Assembly: GCA_016183175.1 (NCBI GenBank) | Contig: JACPFC010000092.1 | Span: 1-47,724, forward strand | Direction of reading: 5' to 3' | Length of the DNA stretch: 47,724 bases | From: Deltaproteobacteria bacterium | GTDB lineage: Bacteria > UBA10199 > SBBF01 | In this document: one piece after another, positions 21,902-32,230 of the stretch | How positions within the stretch are numbered: position 1 is the stretch's first letter | How the letters are laid out: each line of letters starts with the position of its first letter | Notes under the pieces: generated by a model | Database searches by the model: none | Seen by the model: only the letters and a program-made list of their open reading frames with translations | What the model was told of the DNA's origin: nothing | Translations under genes and position numbers: made by a program

Positions 21902-22012
21902 ACTTGGGGCCCTTTCGGCCCGTTTGTTGCTATTCGCGTCATGGATTTCGGGCCTCAAATGGCCCCAAACCCCACGTTCGCCACGGGGCAAGCCCGATGG
22001 CTCACTTAGAGT
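21902..22012 (-). repeat. leader-type repeat R2, copy between tamB and tamA
   Basis: In tamA sense: a hairpin around GGGCTTGCCCC, then GTGGGGTTTGGGGCC, ATTTGAGGCCCGAAATCC, GACGCGAATAGCAACA and GGGCCGAAAGGGCCCCAAG. The ATG follows after TCTAA. TTGGGGCC and GGCCCCAA can pair over eight bases and enclose the middle part. AAAGG just before the end can act as ribosome site. Confidence 0.85.
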
Positions 22013-25000
22013 TCAATAGGCCTGTAGCCGTAATGTTAAATCAAAGCGGTAGCGAGAGCCAGTGTCTTTTATTCCTTTAAGAAGGATGTTGTCGAAAATT
22101 TCGTATTCCACCTGAATGCCCTTGAGCGCCTCGTCCAGCGTAAGGTCGGTGGTGAAGGCGACGGAAAAGCGGGGGGAAAGCCTTTTTCCCACCGAGATGC
22201 GGGAAAGGATCGGCTCGGCCTTTCCGTATTCCGCCTCGAGACGGACGATATCAAGATGCGTCGCCTTCGAGAGAGGCCTTTGCAGAAGTCCCACGATCTG
22301 CGAGGCGATGGCGGTGCGGGAAAAAAAATTCTGATCCCCCGCCGAGAGCTGATCGGGTGTTCTGCCGTAGGCGATGAGCGAAATGATTTCGTTCTGCCCC
22401 AGGGCCGGGGTGGATTCCAGAGACAACTGCAGATTGTCCATCGGTCCTTCGAGTTTGGCGCGAATTTCGTAGTCCTGAATTTCGTGCGAGGCCGAAAATT
22501 CGATGAACGGGTTCAAACCCCTTCCCCGCCCGAAGGCGGCGAATCCGGTTGCGTTTTCAAAATCGATCCCGAAGGCATGAATCTCCCCCTCGACGATATC
22601 GATGTGTCCCGACGCCTGCGGGTTGGAGGCCATGCCTTCGAGGTCGATGTCGCTCTTCAGCGCGAGGTCGGCCAGATTGTTGCGGATTTCGAATTCACCG
22701 GCGCTTTTGACCTTCAGGTCGAGATTCACGTCGCGGAATGCCTCCGGGATCAGTTCCTCCTTCATCTCCACCACCCCCACCGGCTTCAGGACGAACTGAG
22801 AGAGGCTGTAATCCTTGTAATAAGAGCCTTCCACAACGTTCAAGGTTCCCGACAATGTGAGACCGCCCCCCGTCCCTCGGAGCGAGACATCGGCGTCGGC
22901 AAAAAGCCTCCAGGCATCCGGACGCGAGAGGGGGATTTCATCTCCCTTAAGGCGGAGATCAGCGGAGGCGATCCGCGGCGGGGTCCATTCGATCCATCCG
23001 GCAAGCGCCACCGGCGCGTCATCGTAGCGGAGGGCCAGCCGGTCGAATTCGTAGCGGTTCCCTTTCAGTTTGAGGGAGCCGTCGATTTCGGTCAGATCCC
23101 GTTTCAGGTCGCGCAGGAAAAGCGAGGAATTTTTAAAGCCGATTCGGCCGTCGAAGGAGGGCTTGAAAACCGAATTCTCCCAGACAAGATCGATATCGGC
23201 CATTCCCTCCCCCTCCACCAGAAAAGGGAGGATGCCGGTCAACTGGGCCAGATCGAGCGAACCTTTTGCCCGCAGGGCGGAACCCTCGGCAATCCCCAAT
23301 GGGCCGTCGAGGGTGACGCGCCCCGACCCGATTGCAAAAGGGCTGTTGTGGAAAACAATTTTCCGGTTTTCGAAATCGACGCGTGCTTTTCCAGTGAGGC
23401 GGATGTTTTTTTCCTCGCCGGTGAACTCGAAGGCGGAAAGATCGGCGGTGACCGTGGAATCGATGGGGGAGGGGAGGTTGTAGGCGACGTCAAAATCCCC
23501 GCTTGCCGAAAACTGGTCGATGCGAATGGGAACCAGCGGTTTGAGGAAACCGAGCGGCGTCTTCGCCGCCTTCAATTTGAAAAAAAGGTGTTCCGGATCG
23601 TCCGTTTTGCGGTAGCCATCAACCGTGACGGTCGGCAGGACCGATCCGTCAAACCGGTATCCGTCGGGGTCAAAGCGGAAGACAAGGGGTTTTGAGGGGG
23701 CAAGAACCGGTTGCGACGCGTCGAAGATAATCCGGATGCCGGAGACAGCGAGACTCTTGTCTTTAAGCCCGAGCTGACCGGTCATTCGCTGGATGGGAAC
23801 CTTGTACCAGAGGATGTCGGAGACCTCCAGATTTCCCCTGCCGTCGTAGGTTTGTTTTTCTTTCGTCATGTTGAAAAAACCGCTTAAGGTCCCGCTGACG
23901 ACGGCCGATTCAAGAAGGGGGCCGAGGGGAAGATTTTTGAAATCGGTTTTCAACTCGACCTTTTGTTTCGAAGAGCGAAACACCTCGGTGATATCGAGAT
24001 CAATCCGCCCCGATCCGCTTCCCGCAAGCAGAGTCGTCCCCGTCAGTTTGAGATTTTTATCGCGGATGACCAGCCGGCCGTTAAAGGAGCCGAAGGTAAG
24101 GTTCTCGTAGCCGGCCTCGGGTGAAGTGAGTGTCAGGTCAAAGGTCGGATTGGCGAGGCTTCCGGCGATGCCGCCCGAAAGATCGGCCCGCCCCGGAATA
24201 TCGATGGTGGAAAAGAAACGGACCACCGTGCGGGCGTCGAAATTTTTTCCGGTGAAGCGGCTCGTGGCGGTTTTTTTCAGCAGGTCGATTGCACCCGAAC
24301 CGGTGATGGTTCCATCGGCGAGGGTGATTTTTATATTTTTTGCGTTCAGTATGCCGTCCCGAAAACCGGTTTCGGCAGAGAGGGACAAATTTTCTTTGGA
24401 AGGATCGATCCTGTTCTTGAACAGCCTGATCTTGAGCATGCCCGGAATATCTCCGCTCGCAAGGCTTTGGAGTCGGCCGGCACCGGAGATTTCCACCCCC
24501 GCCTTCTCGAATGATTGGCGGAATTTGGCCTTGCCCAGGGGGAGAAGGACGAGGCGAAAGGGGATGGAATTTTCGATATGGTAGACAGCCCTCTCTTCTT
24601 TTTTGTCCCATTCGGCGTCGATTTCCAGTTTCCCGCCGAAGGCCTTGACGGTTCCATGATCAACGCCGACTCGTCGAGGGTCAAAATAAAACGGGAGATC
24701 GGCAGAGTCGATATAAACAAAGGCGCGGTTGTCCGGAATCCGCTCTCCGTACTTTTCCGCCAGAAGCGGATTCAACGACTCATCCCAGGCGGGCGCCGGG
24801 TTCCAGGGGATGGGGGTTTTGGGCGCCGACAGCAGAAACGAATTGAGGCGGAGGCGGCCGTCGAGCCCGGGTCTGTTTTTCCCGGCGGAAGGGTCGTATT
24901 CAACGGTGAACGATCCGGAGGCCTCCAGTTCCCCGGCAAAAAAATCGAGTCTTGTGGATCGATAGACAATATCCGAGACGGTGATATCAAGCCCCCGCGA

Positions 25001-25525
25001 ATAGAAAAGCCAGGGAATGCGCCCCTTCACGCCGATTTTTCCGATTCTTAACGTCTGCAGTTCCGGAAAGGTGACGGCGATATTTTTTATTTGCGCCCGG
25101 TCGACGGAAAAATTGTTCAGCAATTTTGAAAGATCGCGGCCGGCCCGTTCCGGTCCTTTTGCATCACTCTGCGGGAGGGCCTCAATGTTGATGGTTATCG
25201 CCTCCGCCTGCAGATCCGCCAGATGAACCTTTCCGAAGACCAGGTAAAAGGGGGAGATGGCCACGCGAAAGCGGTCAAGCGAGAGGGAGAGATGAGCGCG
25301 TGGGATCTTCAGGTCAAGTTTTTTGCCCGAAAAATGGCCGGTTGCCCCGTTAAAATGGAGTTCATCCGCCGAAAGGGCGACGTCGAGGTGCTGGTTGGCG
25401 GCGGCGATGAGGAACTTTTGGGTTTTCTGCCTGTTGAGAACGATGTGGAGGGAAAAAAGAAAAAAAACCAGGCCCGCAAGGGAAACAAAAACGACGGTTC
25501 TCCACTTTTTCTTTTTCGAAGGCAT
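22013..25525 (-). CDS. TamB-like translocation and assembly protein (DUF490)
   Basis: A 1170-residue protein with one N-terminal membrane helix (VVFVSLAGLVFFLFSLHIVL) and then a very long, regular beta-rich periplasmic region, as in the AsmA/TamB group whose proteins form lipid-carrying grooves between the two membranes. The C-terminal DUF490 domain is clear (LGQNEIISLIAYGRTPDQLSA, SRISVGKRLSPRFSV, LLKGIKDTGSRYRF). It is encoded upstream of an Omp85 partner, the usual tamB-tamA neighbourhood. The stop is separated from the tamA start by 115 bases that are almost wholly an R2 repeat. Confidence 0.9.
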   Translation of the reverse strand: MPSKKKKWRTVVFVSLAGLVFFLFSLHIVLNRQKTQKFLIAAANQHLDVALSADELHFNGATGHFSGKKLDLKIPRAHLSLSLDRFRVAISPFYLVFGKVHLADLQAEAITINIEALPQSDAKGPERAGRDLSKLLNNFSVDRAQIKNIAVTFPELQTLRIGKIGVKGRIPWLFYSRGLDITVSDIVYRSTRLDFFAGELEASGSFTVEYDPSAGKNRPGLDGRLRLNSFLLSAPKTPIPWNPAPAWDESLNPLLAEKYGERIPDNRAFVYIDSADLPFYFDPRRVGVDHGTVKAFGGKLEIDAEWDKKEERAVYHIENSIPFRLVLLPLGKAKFRQSFEKAGVEISGAGRLQSLASGDIPGMLKIRLFKNRIDPSKENLSLSAETGFRDGILNAKNIKITLADGTITGSGAIDLLKKTATSRFTGKNFDARTVVRFFSTIDIPGRADLSGGIAGSLANPTFDLTLTSPEAGYENLTFGSFNGRLVIRDKNLKLTGTTLLAGSGSGRIDLDITEVFRSSKQKVELKTDFKNLPLGPLLESAVVSGTLSGFFNMTKEKQTYDGRGNLEVSDILWYKVPIQRMTGQLGLKDKSLAVSGIRIIFDASQPVLAPSKPLVFRFDPDGYRFDGSVLPTVTVDGYRKTDDPEHLFFKLKAAKTPLGFLKPLVPIRIDQFSASGDFDVAYNLPSPIDSTVTADLSAFEFTGEEKNIRLTGKARVDFENRKIVFHNSPFAIGSGRVTLDGPLGIAEGSALRAKGSLDLAQLTGILPFLVEGEGMADIDLVWENSVFKPSFDGRIGFKNSSLFLRDLKRDLTEIDGSLKLKGNRYEFDRLALRYDDAPVALAGWIEWTPPRIASADLRLKGDEIPLSRPDAWRLFADADVSLRGTGGGLTLSGTLNVVEGSYYKDYSLSQFVLKPVGVVEMKEELIPEAFRDVNLDLKVKSAGEFEIRNNLADLALKSDIDLEGMASNPQASGHIDIVEGEIHAFGIDFENATGFAAFGRGRGLNPFIEFSASHEIQDYEIRAKLEGPMDNLQLSLESTPALGQNEIISLIAYGRTPDQLSAGDQNFFSRTAIASQIVGLLQRPLSKATHLDIVRLEAEYGKAEPILSRISVGKRLSPRFSVAFTTDLTLDEALKGIQVEYEIFDNILLKGIKDTGSRYRFDLTLRLQAY

Positions 25526-26934
25526 TATTTGAGCGATTCTAGCACCTTTTTGTGAATTCCTCCAAATCCCCCGTTGCTCATGATCAGAATGACGGCGGGT
25601 GGCGTCACCTCTTTTTTTAATGTGTCCACAATGGTCTCGACGCCGGAGATATGTCGAGCCAAGATGCCGGATTTTTCGATGTCGGAGGCCAAACGATCAA
25701 CGTCGAGAATCTTTCCGTTGGTTCCTTTTTCCGGCATGAAGACGTCGGCCAGAATAACAAAATCGGAGCCGCCAAATGAGCGGGCAAATTCCTTCCGAAA
25801 AATGTCTCTTTTGCTCGTGTTGGAGCGCGGCTCGAAGACCGACCAGATTTTGTAGCCGGAATATTTTCTTTTTACGGCATCAACGGTTTCCCGGATAGCA
25901 GTGGGATGGTGGGCAAAATCATCCATGACCACGATGTCGTTGACAACCCCCAGCACCTCCTGTCTTCGCTTGATTCCCTTGAATGTTCTCAAAGCCTCCT
26001 GAATTGGGTCTGCCTTAAAGCCCAGTTTTTGGAGCAGTGCATACGCGGCGAGGACGTTTAAGATGTTGTGCCGCCCGGCGAGAGGGGACTCCATCCGGAC
26101 TTCCCTTCGACTGCGATAAAGAATATCAAATGATGTTTTGCCCCCTTCAAAGGAAAATTTGCCGGCGTTCCATGTCGAACCGTCGCTGAATCCGTAAGTT
26201 TCAACCGGCGAGGCGCTTTTTGTCAGAATTTCCATCAACCGGGGATAATGGGTGCAGGCCAGAACGAATCCTTTGGGATCGTTGGTTTCAAGCAGGCGGA
26301 CAAACGATTCGGTCAAATGATCGAGATCGCGGTAGATATCGGCATGGTCGAATTCAAGGGAGGTGACAATGGTGTAGCAGGGTTTGTAATGGAGAAACTT
26401 CGGGCCTTTGTCGAAAAAGGCGGTATCGTATTCGTCCCCTTCGATGACAAAATAAGGGCCGCGGCCGATCCGGTAATTTTTTTGGGAGTCCTGCAAAACC
26501 CCGCCGACCAAAAAGGAAGGGTCGTTCCCCATCTTGAGCAAAAGATGGGCGATAACCGCTGAAGTAGTTGTCTTGCCGTGCGTGCCGGCCACGACGATGG
26601 AGCGGTTGTTTTGCATGAAAAAATGGGCGAGGGCATCGGGCATGGAGCAGTAGGGGATATTTTTCCGGATCATTTCCAAAACTTCAGGGTTGGTTTTGGA
26701 GACGACATTGCCGACGACGACGAGATCCGCTTTTTTTTTGAGATTTTCGGGTGAATATCCGGACATGAGCCGGATTCCCAGTTTTTCCAGTTCAAGGCTC
26801 ATGGGGGGATAGATGTTCTGATCCGAACCGGTGACGACAAACCCTTTCGATTGGAGAAGCCCCGCAAGAGACCCCATTCCCGTGCCGCAGACGGCGATCA
26901 GATGAATGTGGCGGATGCGATCCGGAAAAGACAT
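25525..26934 (-). CDS. mpl: UDP-N-acetylmuramate:tripeptide ligase Mpl
   Basis: A 469-residue Mur-ligase-family enzyme that attaches the recycled L-Ala-D-Glu-mDAP tripeptide to UDP-MurNAc. Mpl-specific features: HLIAVCGTGMGSLAG at the N-terminus, the P-loop GTHGKTTT (117-124), VIEGDEYDTAFFDKGPKFLHY, and MDDFAHHPTAIRETVDAV with the EPRSNTSKR motif. The ATG at 26934 is preferred because a TTG nine... codons upstream (26952) lies in a repeat of family R4; the true start could still be either. The stop overlaps the tamB start by one base, so mpl, tamB and tamA form an envelope operon. Confidence 0.93.
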   Translation of the reverse strand: MSFPDRIRHIHLIAVCGTGMGSLAGLLQSKGFVVTGSDQNIYPPMSLELEKLGIRLMSGYSPENLKKKADLVVVGNVVSKTNPEVLEMIRKNIPYCSMPDALAHFFMQNNRSIVVAGTHGKTTTSAVIAHLLLKMGNDPSFLVGGVLQDSQKNYRIGRGPYFVIEGDEYDTAFFDKGPKFLHYKPCYTIVTSLEFDHADIYRDLDHLTESFVRLLETNDPKGFVLACTHYPRLMEILTKSASPVETYGFSDGSTWNAGKFSFEGGKTSFDILYRSRREVRMESPLAGRHNILNVLAAYALLQKLGFKADPIQEALRTFKGIKRRQEVLGVVNDIVVMDDFAHHPTAIRETVDAVKRKYSGYKIWSVFEPRSNTSKRDIFRKEFARSFGGSDFVILADVFMPEKGTNGKILDVDRLASDIEKSGILARHISGVETIVDTLKKEVTPPAVILIMSNGGFGGIHKKVLESLK

Positions 26935-26944
26935 TGTCTCATTA

Positions 26945-27008
26945 GTGCCCAAGTACCCGCGTGCCCGTGTCCTTACTCAGGCACCCAGGCACTCGGGCAC
27001 GCAGACAC
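26945..27008. repeat. repeat R4, copy before mpl
   Basis: A 64-base stretch of GTGCCC/GGGCAC/GGCACC units (GTGCCCAAGTACCCGCGTGC ... GGCACTCGGGCAC) that can fold on itself. A related copy in the opposite orientation lies at 32164-32225. It fills most of the gap between mpl and the gene at 27061. Confidence 0.7.
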
Positions 27009-27060
27009 ATGAATGTTTTAGCTGGACTCAAACGTTTAATCAATGGTTTAATCGAATGCA

Positions 27061-27426
27061 ATGGCCATTAAGGAGATTCTCAAAGCCCGTTACGACAAGC
27101 TCACCCGTGATGAAAAAGAAATTGTGGGAACGGCGCTGGTGAAGGTAAACCTTGGCGTGGCCATGCCGGCCGATCACCGGACGGTAGCCGGCTTCATCAA
27201 GGGGACGGGGCTGGTGGCCAAGTCGGGCCAGCTGGACGATATCATCGATGCCATTCATCAGGATGCCGAGGCAAAAAAGCTTAGCGAGGCCAAAAAAATT
27301 TCCGGCACCGTCACCTTGGCGCGTGACGCGGTGAATTTGAGTCCTTCGGAGGTGAAAAGGTTCAAGTTGTTTGACGAGGATTCGGAAGTGACGGTGAAGG
27401 ATCATGCCGGCGAAAAAAAGAAGTGA
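27061..27426 (+). CDS. small conserved-looking protein, unknown
   Basis: A 121-residue soluble protein (MAIKEILKARYDKLTRDEKEIVGTALVKV...). It is predicted mostly helical, with a lysine-rich end (HAGEKKK). No membrane segment, signal or catalytic motif is visible, and I do not recognise the family. No strong ribosome site precedes the ATG; the frame is closed shortly upstream, so this is the longest sensible start. It stands alone between mpl (divergent) and the M16 peptidase (convergent). Confidence 0.6.
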   Translation: MAIKEILKARYDKLTRDEKEIVGTALVKVNLGVAMPADHRTVAGFIKGTGLVAKSGQLDDIIDAIHQDAEAKKLSEAKKISGTVTLARDAVNLSPSEVKRFKLFDEDSEVTVKDHAGEKKK

Positions 27427-27450
27427 AGGCCCCGCGGCAAATCAGAAAAA

Positions 27451-29977
27451 TCACGGCTGAACCACCGACAAAACATACCGGTCGAGCGTCAAATATTTCC
27501 GCGCGACTTCCAGAACCTCGTCGGAGGTCACCTTCATGATGTTTTTTGGATAATTTTCAAACTCGGCAAGGCCCAAACCGTAGAGTTCGTTTTTTGGATA
27601 ATTTTCAAACTCGGCAAGGCCCAAACCGTAGAGTTCGTTAAAGGCCAGCGTGGACGAGACGGCGGAGTTCCTCTGCAGGTCGATGTCGTAGTTTCCCACG
27701 ATGTAATTTTTGGCCCGATTGAGCTCCGTCTCGGGGACTTTTTCGCTCCTTATTTTTTCAAGCTCCTTTAAAATTCCGTCCAGCGCCGTCGATAATTTTC
27801 GCGGCTCGGTGCCCATATAGACCGAAAAAAATCCCGGCTCGATCCCTTCCACCAGGGCGGAGCTTACCGCATAGGCCAGCGATTGTTTGTCGCGCAGTTC
27901 CAGAAAAAGGCGCCCCCCCTGGCCCGACAGGATGTTGTTTGCCACCTCGAAGGCGTAGCGGTCGGGGCTCGCCAGGGTTGTCCCCAAAAAACCCAAAACG
28001 AGATGCGCCTGCATCTTTTCCTTTTTTACCTCCACTTTCCGGATGGATGTGGGAGAGGCCTCGGCTTTGAGCCGGGGATGAAGAAGGCGTTTTGGCTTTA
28101 TTTTCAACAGGCGGGGGGACAACATCTCCAAAAAAGATTCGCCCTCGAAGTCCCCCACGGCGCAGAAGACCATGTTGCGCGGGTCCATCAGTCCGGTATA
28201 AAAACGCCGCACCCGGTTAAGGGAAATTGATTTCACGGAATGATTGGTTCCGATCAACGAGAGACCGTACGGATGTTTTTTAAAGAGAGTCGCCTGGAAT
28301 TTTTCAAACGCCACGTGCGAGAGCGAGTCTTCCTGGTTTTTAATCGCCTCCAGCATCAGACGCCGTTCCTTGGCAAATTCCTTCGCGTCGAAGGCGGGGT
28401 TTGTCAGCACATCGCAAAAGAGATCCACCCCGGCTTCGGCCTTGTCCGACAAAAAACCGGACGAAACCCCCCACGAATTGCGTCCCGAATAACCTTCCAC
28501 ATGACCCGCGATCGACTCGGTGATTTCGGCGATTTTGAGGGCCGGTTTAGGCCGCCGGGAGCGGCCATTTTGAGCGAAATCAGCGGGACGCGGCGGTTTT
28601 TGCGGAGAAGAACCACAGCGCCGTTAACGAGGCGGTACTTATGAATGTCCCCCATCGTTTCGACCAGGCTGTATGGTTTTTTCCCAACCGGCCGTTTTTT
28701 TTGTTTGACGATTTGCGGGAAAGTGAGCGCGACTTTTTGCCTTTCCGGATGCAAAAGAACCGTGGAGGCGCGGGAGCCGACAAGATACCGGTTGGCCGCC
28801 CGGCGAATATCGTATTCGGTCGCCCGGTCGATGGCATTCATGTATTCTTCCTCGAAACGATAGTTTCCGGCGGTGGTCTCGTAGAGCATCCATTTGCGGG
28901 CGGTCCCCTCGCAGGTTTCTTTTTCGTAGAAGACCGAGCTCTTGAGATTTAATTTGGCCCGCGCCAGATTTTCCGCGGGCGCCGGATTGTTTTTGAAAAA
29001 ATCGATCTCCTCGAAAACGGCGGGAAGAATCTTGTGCGCCTTGCCTGCCGGCAACTGAACGTCGATGACGAACAATCCGGAAAAGCGGGGGGTGAAGGCG
29101 TAGGAATGGACGTTGTTCACCAGCCCCTTCTTTTCCTTGACGATCTGCTCCAGCCGCGAGGTTTCGCCGTCGCCCAAAAGGTGCGAGAGGAGGTCGAGTG
29201 CGGCAATATCCGGGTGCGTGAACGAGGGGATGGGGAAGGCAAGATTGAGATAGGTTCCCTCCACCGGATTGGAAAGACGCAGAAGGCGCGGTTTGGAAGG
29301 GGGGGGTTCTTCGGGGAGAAGCGGAAATGTGACGGGACAGTCTGGTACTGTGCCGAATTGGGCATCGATCTCCCTCCTCATGACCCCTTCGTCAAAATCG
29401 CCGCAGACGCCGAGCACCATGTTTGAAGGGACATACCATCGTTGATAGAATTCATTGACTGTCTCCCGCGAAAAATTCCGCACCGTCGCCTCAAAACCGA
29501 TGACCGGCCGGCCGTAGGGGTGTGTCCGATAGGCCAGCCCGAAGAGCGCCTCGCCGACCAACTTGTGGGGGTTGTCCTTGCCCCGGCGGATTTCTTCGAG
29601 GACCACCTCTTTTTCGCGCGCCAGTTCCGAGGCGGAGTTTGCGCCGTCAAAGACCATCTCCTTGATGAGTTTCAGGCCCAGGTCGGAATAGCGGGAGCTC
29701 AAGTTGATGAAATAAACCGTCTGATCGAGCGAGGTGTAGGCGTTGATCTCGCCGCCCGAGCCCTCGACCAGCGTTGCAATTTCACCGGGACCGAAGCTTT
29801 TTGTCCCTTTGAAGACCATGTGCTCCAACAGATGGCTCAATCCCGCTTCTTTTTCGGTTTCCCACACGCTCCCCACCTTGACCCCCACATTGATCGAAAC
29901 CACCGGCATTCGAGCAGGACATCAAGGCCGTTTGCGAGGCGGTATTTTTTGACGTTTTGGAGGGAAACAAGTGTCAT
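27451..29977 (-). pseudogene. M16 zinc peptidase (pitrilysin family), frameshifted twice
   Basis: Reading from MTLVSLQNVKKYRLANGLDVLLE (29977) a frameshift near 29908 leads into MPVVSINVGVKVGSVWETEK with the inverted zinc motif HLLEH and the downstream LEEIRRGKDNP helix. After the second domain, near 28541-28550, ISLKMAAPGGLNRP breaks; the frame changes to ALKIAEITESIAGHVEGYSGRNSWG, the third domain. Compared with the family about 20 residues (normally GLSNLLARML and neighbours) are missing at that point, and a few at the first. In domain four a perfect 48-bp tandem duplication (27541-27588 and 27589-27636) repeats 16 residues in frame. An intact gene would encode about 840 residues, the length of two-lobed M16 proteases. 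Confidence 0.85.
27541..27636. repeat. perfect 48-bp tandem duplication in the M16 peptidase
   Basis: Two identical adjacent 48-base units, translated twice as the peptide NELYGLGLAEFENYPK. In frame. Confidence 0.97.
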
Positions 29978-30068
29978 AAAGCGGCAAAGATACGGGAACG
30001 GGGGAAAGTTGCAATGAATTAATGGGCGATTGACAAATGGATAAAGATCGCTAAGTTCCTATTCCTTC

Positions 30069-31149
30069 ATGATCAAAAAAGACTACTACGAAGTCCTCGG
30101 TGTCGAACGTTCCGCCGATGACGCGGAGATCAAAAAGGCCTACCGGCAGATGGCGGTGAAGTTCCATCCCGATAAAAATCCCGGAGACAAGTCCGCCGAG
30201 GAAAAGTTCAAGGAGGCCTCCGAGGCCTACGAGGTCCTTTCGCATCCCGACAAAAGGCAGATCTACGACCAGTTCGGCCATCAGGGGCTGGAAGGGGTCG
30301 GCTTTACCGGATTTGCCGGGATGGAGGATATTTTCGAACGGCGGCCGGAGAGGCCGGGCGCGGGCGCGGGGCGGCGCTGACCTCCGCTATGACCTGGAAA
30401 TCGACTTCATGGAGGCCTGCTTCGGCGCCGAAAAGCAGATCAACGTCGCCCGCCACGCCGTCTGCGAATCATGTACAGGTTCCGGCGCCGAAAAAGGGAC
30501 GAGCCCGCAAACCTGCCCCAAATGCCGCGGCGCGGGGCAGATTGCCCACAGCCAGGGTTTTTTCACCATCAGCACCACCTGCCCCTACTGCCAGGGAACT
30601 GGGCGGCATATCGCCCATCCTTGTTCCGATTGCCGCGGAACGGGCCAGGTGCGCCAGTCCAAAAAATTGAGCGTCAAAATCCCTCCGGGGGTCGATTCGG
30701 GCATCCGCCTTCTGCTCAATGGCGAGGGGGAGGCGGGGGAGAGGGGAGGCCCGCCGGGCGATCTGTACGTTTATTTGAGAGTTAGGCCGCATGATTTGTT
30801 TGCGCGCGACGGCGAAAACATCCTCTGTGAAATTCCGGTAAGCATGGCTCAGGCCGCGCTGGGGGCTTCCATCAAGGTTCCAACGATTGACGGCGAGGAG
30901 GAGGTGGAAATTCCCAAAGGGGCGCAGTCGGGGGACAGGGTTGTTTTGCGCGGCAAGGGGGCGGCCCATCTCCGAACCAGACATCGGGGAGACCAAATTG
31001 TCACCTTTATCGTTCAAACACCAAGGAACCTGACGAAGGAACAGGAAGAGCTGTTGAGGCGCTTTTCCGCCATTTCGGAAAAGTCGGAAAAGGGGGAGGC
31101 GCCGGTCGAGGCGGGAAAAAAGAAAAAGAGGCGTGGATTTTTCGGGTAG
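30069..31149 (+). pseudogene. dnaJ: dnaJ chaperone, internal deletion with frameshift
   Basis: Frame one (from 30069) has the J-domain [20 protein letters not shown] with HPDKNPGD and runs into GFAGMEDIF before closing at 30380. Frame two supplies [20 protein letters not shown], four CxxCxGxG zinc repeats (CTGSG, CRGAG, CQGTG, CRGTG), the substrate domains and a lysine-rich end KKKKRRGFFG. The switch is near 30333-30345. The glycine/phenylalanine-rich linker is shortened compared with DnaJ (no second GDIF-FFG block), so a deletion of several tens of bases is likely. A full protein would be about 370 residues. As written, the J-domain and the client-binding part are not joined. Confidence 0.88.
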
Positions 31150-31171
31150 ATGGGATATGGAGGGAGTTTAA

Positions 31172-32158
31172 ATGCAATCACAAATTCAAGGGCTGAACAA
31201 CGAGGTCGAGAGCATTCAACCCAAAATTCGTGAAGTCCTCACGGAGGTCGAAAAAATCATCGTCGGCCAGCGATATTTGACCGAGCGACTTTTGATGGGA
31301 CTGCTCATCGACGGCCACATCCTCGTGGAAGGGGTTCCGGGGCTGGCCAAGACCACCGCGGTCAAGACCTTGGCGCGGATTATCGAGGCCCGTTTTCAGC
31401 GGATTCAGTTCACCCCCGATCTCCTCCCGGCCGACATCATCGGAACGCAAATTTATAACCCGAAGACGCAGGAATTTTTTGTCAAAAAGGGACCGCTGTT
31501 TGCCCACGTCATCCTGGCAGACGAAATCAACCGGGCCCCCGCCAAGGTGCAAAGCGCCCTTCTGGAGGCGATGCAGGAAAAGCAGATTACCATTGGCGAG
31601 GAGACCTTTTCGCTTGCCGAGCCCTTTATCGTCATGGCCACGCAAAATCCCATCGAGCAGGAGGGAACCTATCCCCTCCCGGAGGCGCAGGTGGACCGTT
31701 TTATGCTGAAGCTCAAGGTCAATTACCCCTCCCGGCAGGAGGAACTGGCCATCATGGACCGCGTGGCCAACAAGGGGCCTGTTTCCACCCGGCCGGTTTT
31801 GACCCCCGAGGCGATCCTTCAATATCGCGGGCTTATTCGCAGAATCCACATCGACCCCAAAATCAACGACTACATCGTCAACATCGTTTTCGCCACACGC
31901 GAGGCGAAAAATTTGAATATCGGCGTGGAACGTTACATCGCCTACGGCGCCTCTCCGCGCGCCTCCATTTACCTGAACCTGATCGCCAAGGCCCACGCCT
32001 TCATGCAGGGTCGGGGGTTTGTGGTGCCGCAGGATGTGAAGACGATGGCCCCCGATGTCCTCCGGCACCGGCTCATTCTCGCCTTCGAGGCGGAGGCGGA
32101 GGGGCTTTCAACGGATGATGTGCTGAAGAAAATTCTCGATCATGTGGAGGTACCTTAA
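31172..32158 (+). CDS. MoxR family AAA ATPase
   Basis: A 328-residue AAA+ ATPase. Walker A GVPGLAKT (54-61), Walker B VILADEIN (113-120) and sensor MATQNPIEQEGTYPLPEAQ are the MoxR pattern. MoxR proteins work as chaperone-like partners of von Willebrand factor A proteins, which are encoded just downstream (DUF58 and Bat genes). It starts 22 bases after dnaJ, with GGAGGG as ribosome site, and is the first gene of the Bat operon. Confidence 0.93.
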   Translation: MQSQIQGLNNEVESIQPKIREVLTEVEKIIVGQRYLTERLLMGLLIDGHILVEGVPGLAKTTAVKTLARIIEARFQRIQFTPDLLPADIIGTQIYNPKTQEFFVKKGPLFAHVILADEINRAPAKVQSALLEAMQEKQITIGEETFSLAEPFIVMATQNPIEQEGTYPLPEAQVDRFMLKLKVNYPSRQEELAIMDRVANKGPVSTRPVLTPEAILQYRGLIRRIHIDPKINDYIVNIVFATREAKNLNIGVERYIAYGASPRASIYLNLIAKAHAFMQGRGFVVPQDVKTMAPDVLRHRLILAFEAEAEGLSTDDVLKKILDHVEVP

Positions 32159-32163
32159 CAGCG

Positions 32164-32225
32164 GTGCCTGCGTGCCCGGGTGCCTGCGTAAACACGGGCA
32201 CTCAGGCACGCGAGTACTCGGGCAC
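32164..32225. repeat. repeat R4, copy between moxR and the DUF58 gene
   Basis: GTGCCTGCGTGCCCGGGTGC ... GGCACGCGAGTACTCGGGCAC, self-complementary. Its reverse complement aligns with the copy at 26945-27008 with a few differences and a small gap. It ends just before the start codon at 32231. Confidence 0.7.
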
Positions 32226-32230
32226 TTGCC

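Noticed and set aside
22256-23695. A 479-codon open frame on the plus strand opposite tamB
   Set aside because: The minus strand encodes a continuous TamB with its DUF490 end; the plus frame has no recognisable domain.
30030-30058. TTGACA before dnaJ as a promoter
   Set aside because: The matching -10 position (AAGTTC) is poor, so it is not listed.
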